Part shown: positions 61,862 through 64,000 of the stretch, one piece after another
Layout: the number at the start of each line of letters is the position of its first letter
How positions within the stretch are numbered: the first letter of the stretch is position 1
Assembly: GCF_024979295.1 (NCBI RefSeq)
Contig: NZ_JANLCJ010000009.1
Coordinates: 1 to 64,000 of the forward strand
DNA length: 64,000 bases
Source of the DNA: Herbiconiux daphne
GTDB lineage: Bacteria; Actinomycetota; Actinomycetes; Actinomycetales; Microbacteriaceae
Direction of reading: 5' to 3'
Translations under genes and position numbers: made by a program
Notes under the pieces: generated by a model
Told to the model about the DNA's origin: nothing
The model's database searches: none
What the model saw: only the letters and a program-made list of their open reading frames with translations

Positions 61862-63244
61862 TCAGCCGCGCGGGCGGGAGGTGTCGGGGCTGCCGGCCGT
61901 CGGCACGAGCATCTCGGGCGACTCCGACTCGGCCTGACCCGAGCCCACCGCGGGCGCCGCGGGGAAGTCGTCGTCGGTCGCGATGGTGCGGCGGAAGCGT
62001 CTCGTGAGCAGGCCCGTGATCGAGGGCCGCCCCTGCGTCTTGTTCCAGACGTCGAGGCCGACGGCCACCAGCAGCACGAGGCCCTTGATGATCTGCACGC
62101 GGTCGGCGCCCACGCCGAGCAGCTGCAGGCCGTTGTTCAGCACGGCCATCACGAGACCACCGATGATCGATCCGGCCACGGTTCCGATGCCACCGGCGAC
62201 GGCGGCGCCACCGATGAAGACCGCGGCGATCGCGTCGAGCTCCCAGCCGATGCCGTCCTGCGGGCCGGAGGCCTGCGAGCGGGCCACGAAGATCATGCCG
62301 GCGAGGGCCGCCAGGGTCGACATGTTCATCATGACGAGGAAGTCGATGCGACGCGATTTCACACCCGACAGCTCGGCGGCGTGCTTGTTGCCGCCGACCG
62401 AGTAGATGTGGCGGCCGAAGATCGTGTTGCGGGTGACGAAGGAGTACACCAGCACGAGCACGCCCAGGATGATGCCCGACACCGGGAAGCTCGTGCCCAC
62501 CCGGCCGCCGGCGAAGAGCACGGTCGCGATGACGATGACCGCAACGAGGATGACGAGCTTCACGATGCTCACCCAGAGCGGCGCGGGCTCGGAGCCCATC
62601 TTGCGCTGGGTGCGGCGTGCGCGCCACTCCATGAAGATCACGGCGAGCACGACGATGAGGCCGAGCAGCAGGGTGAGGTTGTTGTAGCCCGTGTCGGGGC
62701 CCACCTCGGGCAGGTAGCCCGCACCGATCTCGGTGAAGCCCTGCGGCACCGGGATGGTGTTCGCGTTGCCGATCAGCTGGTTGCCGCCACGGAAGATGAG
62801 CATGCCGGCCAGGGTCACGATGAACGCCGGCACGCCCACGAACGCGACCCACCAGCCCTGCCAGGCGCCGATCAACGCGCCGACGACGAGGCCGAGCAGG
62901 ATGCCGAGCGGCCAGGGCAGGTTCCAGTCCTGCATCGCGGTCGCCACCACGATGCCCACGAACGCCGCGACCGAACCGACCGAGAGGTCGATGTGGCCTG
63001 CGATGATCACCATCACCATGCCGATGGCGAGGATGAGGATGTAGGCGTACTGGCTGACCAGGTTGATCAGGTTGCCCGACGACAGCGTGAGGCCGTCGGT
63101 GAGGATCTCGAACAGCACGATGATGGCGATCAGGCTGAACAGGATGCCGAACTGGCGGGTGTTCGACGTGCCGCCGCCGAACATCTTGCCGAGGTCTCGA
63201 ATCGACGCCCGCTTCTTCGTGGGGGCCTGGTCGGATGCGCTCAT
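61862..63244 (-). CDS. mmsB: Multiple-monosaccharide ABC transporter permease (MmsB/GguB-like)
   Basis: 460-residue permease, longer than rhaP/rhaQ because of a central loop (WRARRTQRKMGSEPAPLWVS) and extra helices, as in MmsB/XylH. Motifs: IAGHIDLSVGSVAAFVGIVVAT, GVPAFIVTLAGMLIFRGGNQL, FGRHIYSVGGNKHAAELSGV and AAVFIGGAAVAGGIGTVAG. The 65-residue C-terminal tail is Pro/Ser/Thr-rich. ATG at 63244 overlaps the ATPase stop (ATGA). Confidence 0.92.
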   Translation of the reverse strand: MSASDQAPTKKRASIRDLGKMFGGGTSNTRQFGILFSLIAIIVLFEILTDGLTLSSGNLINLVSQYAYILILAIGMVMVIIAGHIDLSVGSVAAFVGIVVATAMQDWNLPWPLGILLGLVVGALIGAWQGWWVAFVGVPAFIVTLAGMLIFRGGNQLIGNANTIPVPQGFTEIGAGYLPEVGPDTGYNNLTLLLGLIVVLAVIFMEWRARRTQRKMGSEPAPLWVSIVKLVILVAVIVIATVLFAGGRVGTSFPVSGIILGVLVLVYSFVTRNTIFGRHIYSVGGNKHAAELSGVKSRRIDFLVMMNMSTLAALAGMIFVARSQASGPQDGIGWELDAIAAVFIGGAAVAGGIGTVAGSIIGGLVMAVLNNGLQLLGVGADRVQIIKGLVLLVAVGLDVWNKTQGRPSITGLLTRRFRRTIATDDDFPAAPAVGSGQAESESPEMLVPTAGSPDTSRPRG

Positions 63245-64000
63245 CGGTTCACAGCCTTCTTCTTCATGGAGGTCATGCTCCTCATCAGGGTTTCGGGATC
63301 CGCCTCGGCGGCGGGGACGTCGTTGGTGATGGTGCCCTCGAAGATCGTGTAGATGCGGTCGGAGACGCCGAGCAGCTCCGGCAGCTCGCTCGAGATCATG
63401 ATCACGCCCTTGCCCTGGGCCGCGAGCTCACGGATGATGCCGTAGATCTCGGTCTTCGCACCCACATCGATGCCGCGGGTGGGCTCGTCGAGGATGAGCA
63501 GGTCGGGGTCGGTGAACATCCACTTGGCGAGCACGACCTTCTGCTGGTTGCCGCCCGAGAGCTTGCCGACGCCCTCGTTCACCGTGGGGGTCTTGATGCG
63601 CAACGTCTTGCGGTACTGCTCGGCGATCTGGTACTCCGAGATGTCGTTCACCACGTCGGCGCGCGAGATCTTCTTGAGCTTGGCCGACACCACCGAGCGC
63701 TTGATGTCGTCGAGCAGGTTGAGGCCGAGCGCCTTGCGGTCTTCGCTCACGTAGGCGAGACCGTGGTCGATCGCCTCCGAGACGTTGCGCAGCTGGATCT
63801 GCTTGCCGTCTTTGATGATCTCGCCCGACACGAACTCGCCGTAGGCGCGGCCGAAGATGCTCATCGCGAGCTCGGTGCGGCCGGCGCCCATGAGTCCGGC
63901 GAAGCCCACGACCTCGCCGCGACGCACGAAGAAGCTCGAGTTCTTCACGACCATGCGCTCGGAGACCACCGGATGACGCACGTTCCAGTTCTTGACCTCG
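63241..64000 (-). CDS. mmsA: Multiple-monosaccharide ABC transporter ATP-binding protein, C-terminal part (MmsA/GguA-like)
   Basis: About 253 residues of the second ABC domain; the frame is open to the window edge, so the first domain and start lie outside. Visible: EVKNWNVRHPV..ERMVVKNSSFFVRRGEVVGFAGLMGAGRTELA, ISEAIDHGLAYVSEDRK, signature LSGGNQQKVVLAKWM, Walker B LLILDEPTRGID and VIMISSELPELLG. Family and gene order (ATPase, permease, binding protein) fit a CUT2 multiple-sugar importer. Its promoter is not in the window. Confidence 0.92.
   Translation of the reverse strand, partial: EVKNWNVRHPVVSERMVVKNSSFFVRRGEVVGFAGLMGAGRTELAMSIFGRAYGEFVSGEIIKDGKQIQLRNVSEAIDHGLAYVSEDRKALGLNLLDDIKRSVVSAKLKKISRADVVNDISEYQIAEQYRKTLRIKTPTVNEGVGKLSGGNQQKVVLAKWMFTDPDLLILDEPTRGIDVGAKTEIYGIIRELAAQGKGVIMISSELPELLGVSDRIYTIFEGTITNDVPAAEADPETLMRSMTSMKKKAVNR

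Overview
The window is very GC-rich (about 70% or more by eye), gene-dense chromosomal DNA of a Gram-positive actinobacterium. GTG starts are common, stops are nearly all TGA, and neighbouring genes often overlap as ATGA or GTGA. The CWB2-repeat protein, the LAATG-anchored surface protein, the mycobacterial LldD2-type lactate dehydrogenase and the fused rhamnulose-phosphate aldolase/dehydrogenase fit a soil- or plant-associated Microbacteriaceae-like organism; this placement is inference. I found no rRNA, tRNA, CRISPR, phage or insertion sequence. No stretch longer than about 265 bases lacks a gene, and the longest gaps are regulatory.

Layout. (1) 26-2470: an lldD2-type L-lactate dehydrogenase and its GntR/FCD regulator, with two perfect LldR-like operators inside a 13-bp-phased array. 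(2) 2499-19795: a LacI regulator and class IV aminotransferase, divergent from a 12-gene catabolic operon (DapA-family lyase, FAD amine oxidase-like protein, amidohydrolase, HyuA/HyuB, complete Dpp-type ABC importer, D-hydantoinase-like enzyme, ornithine cyclodeaminase-like enzyme). Its substrate is unknown; a cyclic amide, hydantoin or imino-acid peptide is the best guess. (3) 19861-21059: small membrane protein and EEP-family hydrolase. (4) 21120-36295: a full L-rhamnose system (AraC regulator, rhaB, rhaD-SDR fusion, DeoR regulator, rhaI, rhaM, rhaSQPT importer, LacI regulator) with a DMT exporter and a lipoprotein inserted. (5) 36383-45250: cell-surface and enigmatic genes: a propeller/Ig-like LAATG protein, the ATP-grasp/alpha-E/transglutaminase trio, a CWB2 protein and two alpha/beta hydrolases. 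(6) 45257-51484: GH65 phosphorylase with beta-phosphoglucomutase, a lipoate ligase homologue, UPF0303 protein, small GNAT and an orphan DNA methyltransferase. (7) 51487-57641: a beta-glucoside operon (binding protein, two permeases, GH1, LacI regulator) behind twin palindromic operators. (8) 57814-60521: MetY-like enzyme plus flavin monooxygenase. (9) 60686-64000: a multiple-monosaccharide ABC importer (chvE-mmsB-mmsA-like), cut by the window edge.

How the parts work together. The window is mostly sugar and small-molecule scavenging. Rhamnose is imported, mutarotated, isomerised, phosphorylated and cleaved to dihydroxyacetone phosphate and lactaldehyde; if the fused dehydrogenase makes lactate, LldD at the left end could finish the route to pyruvate. 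Beta-glucosides enter by the 51-57 kb operon, and alpha-glucosidic disaccharides could be phosphorolysed by GH65. Control is local: each catabolic block carries its own regulator and recognisable palindromic operators. Three binding-protein genes are followed by strong intercistronic hairpins, and two further long imperfect palindromes (23.5 kb and 60.5 kb) look like intergenic repeat elements.
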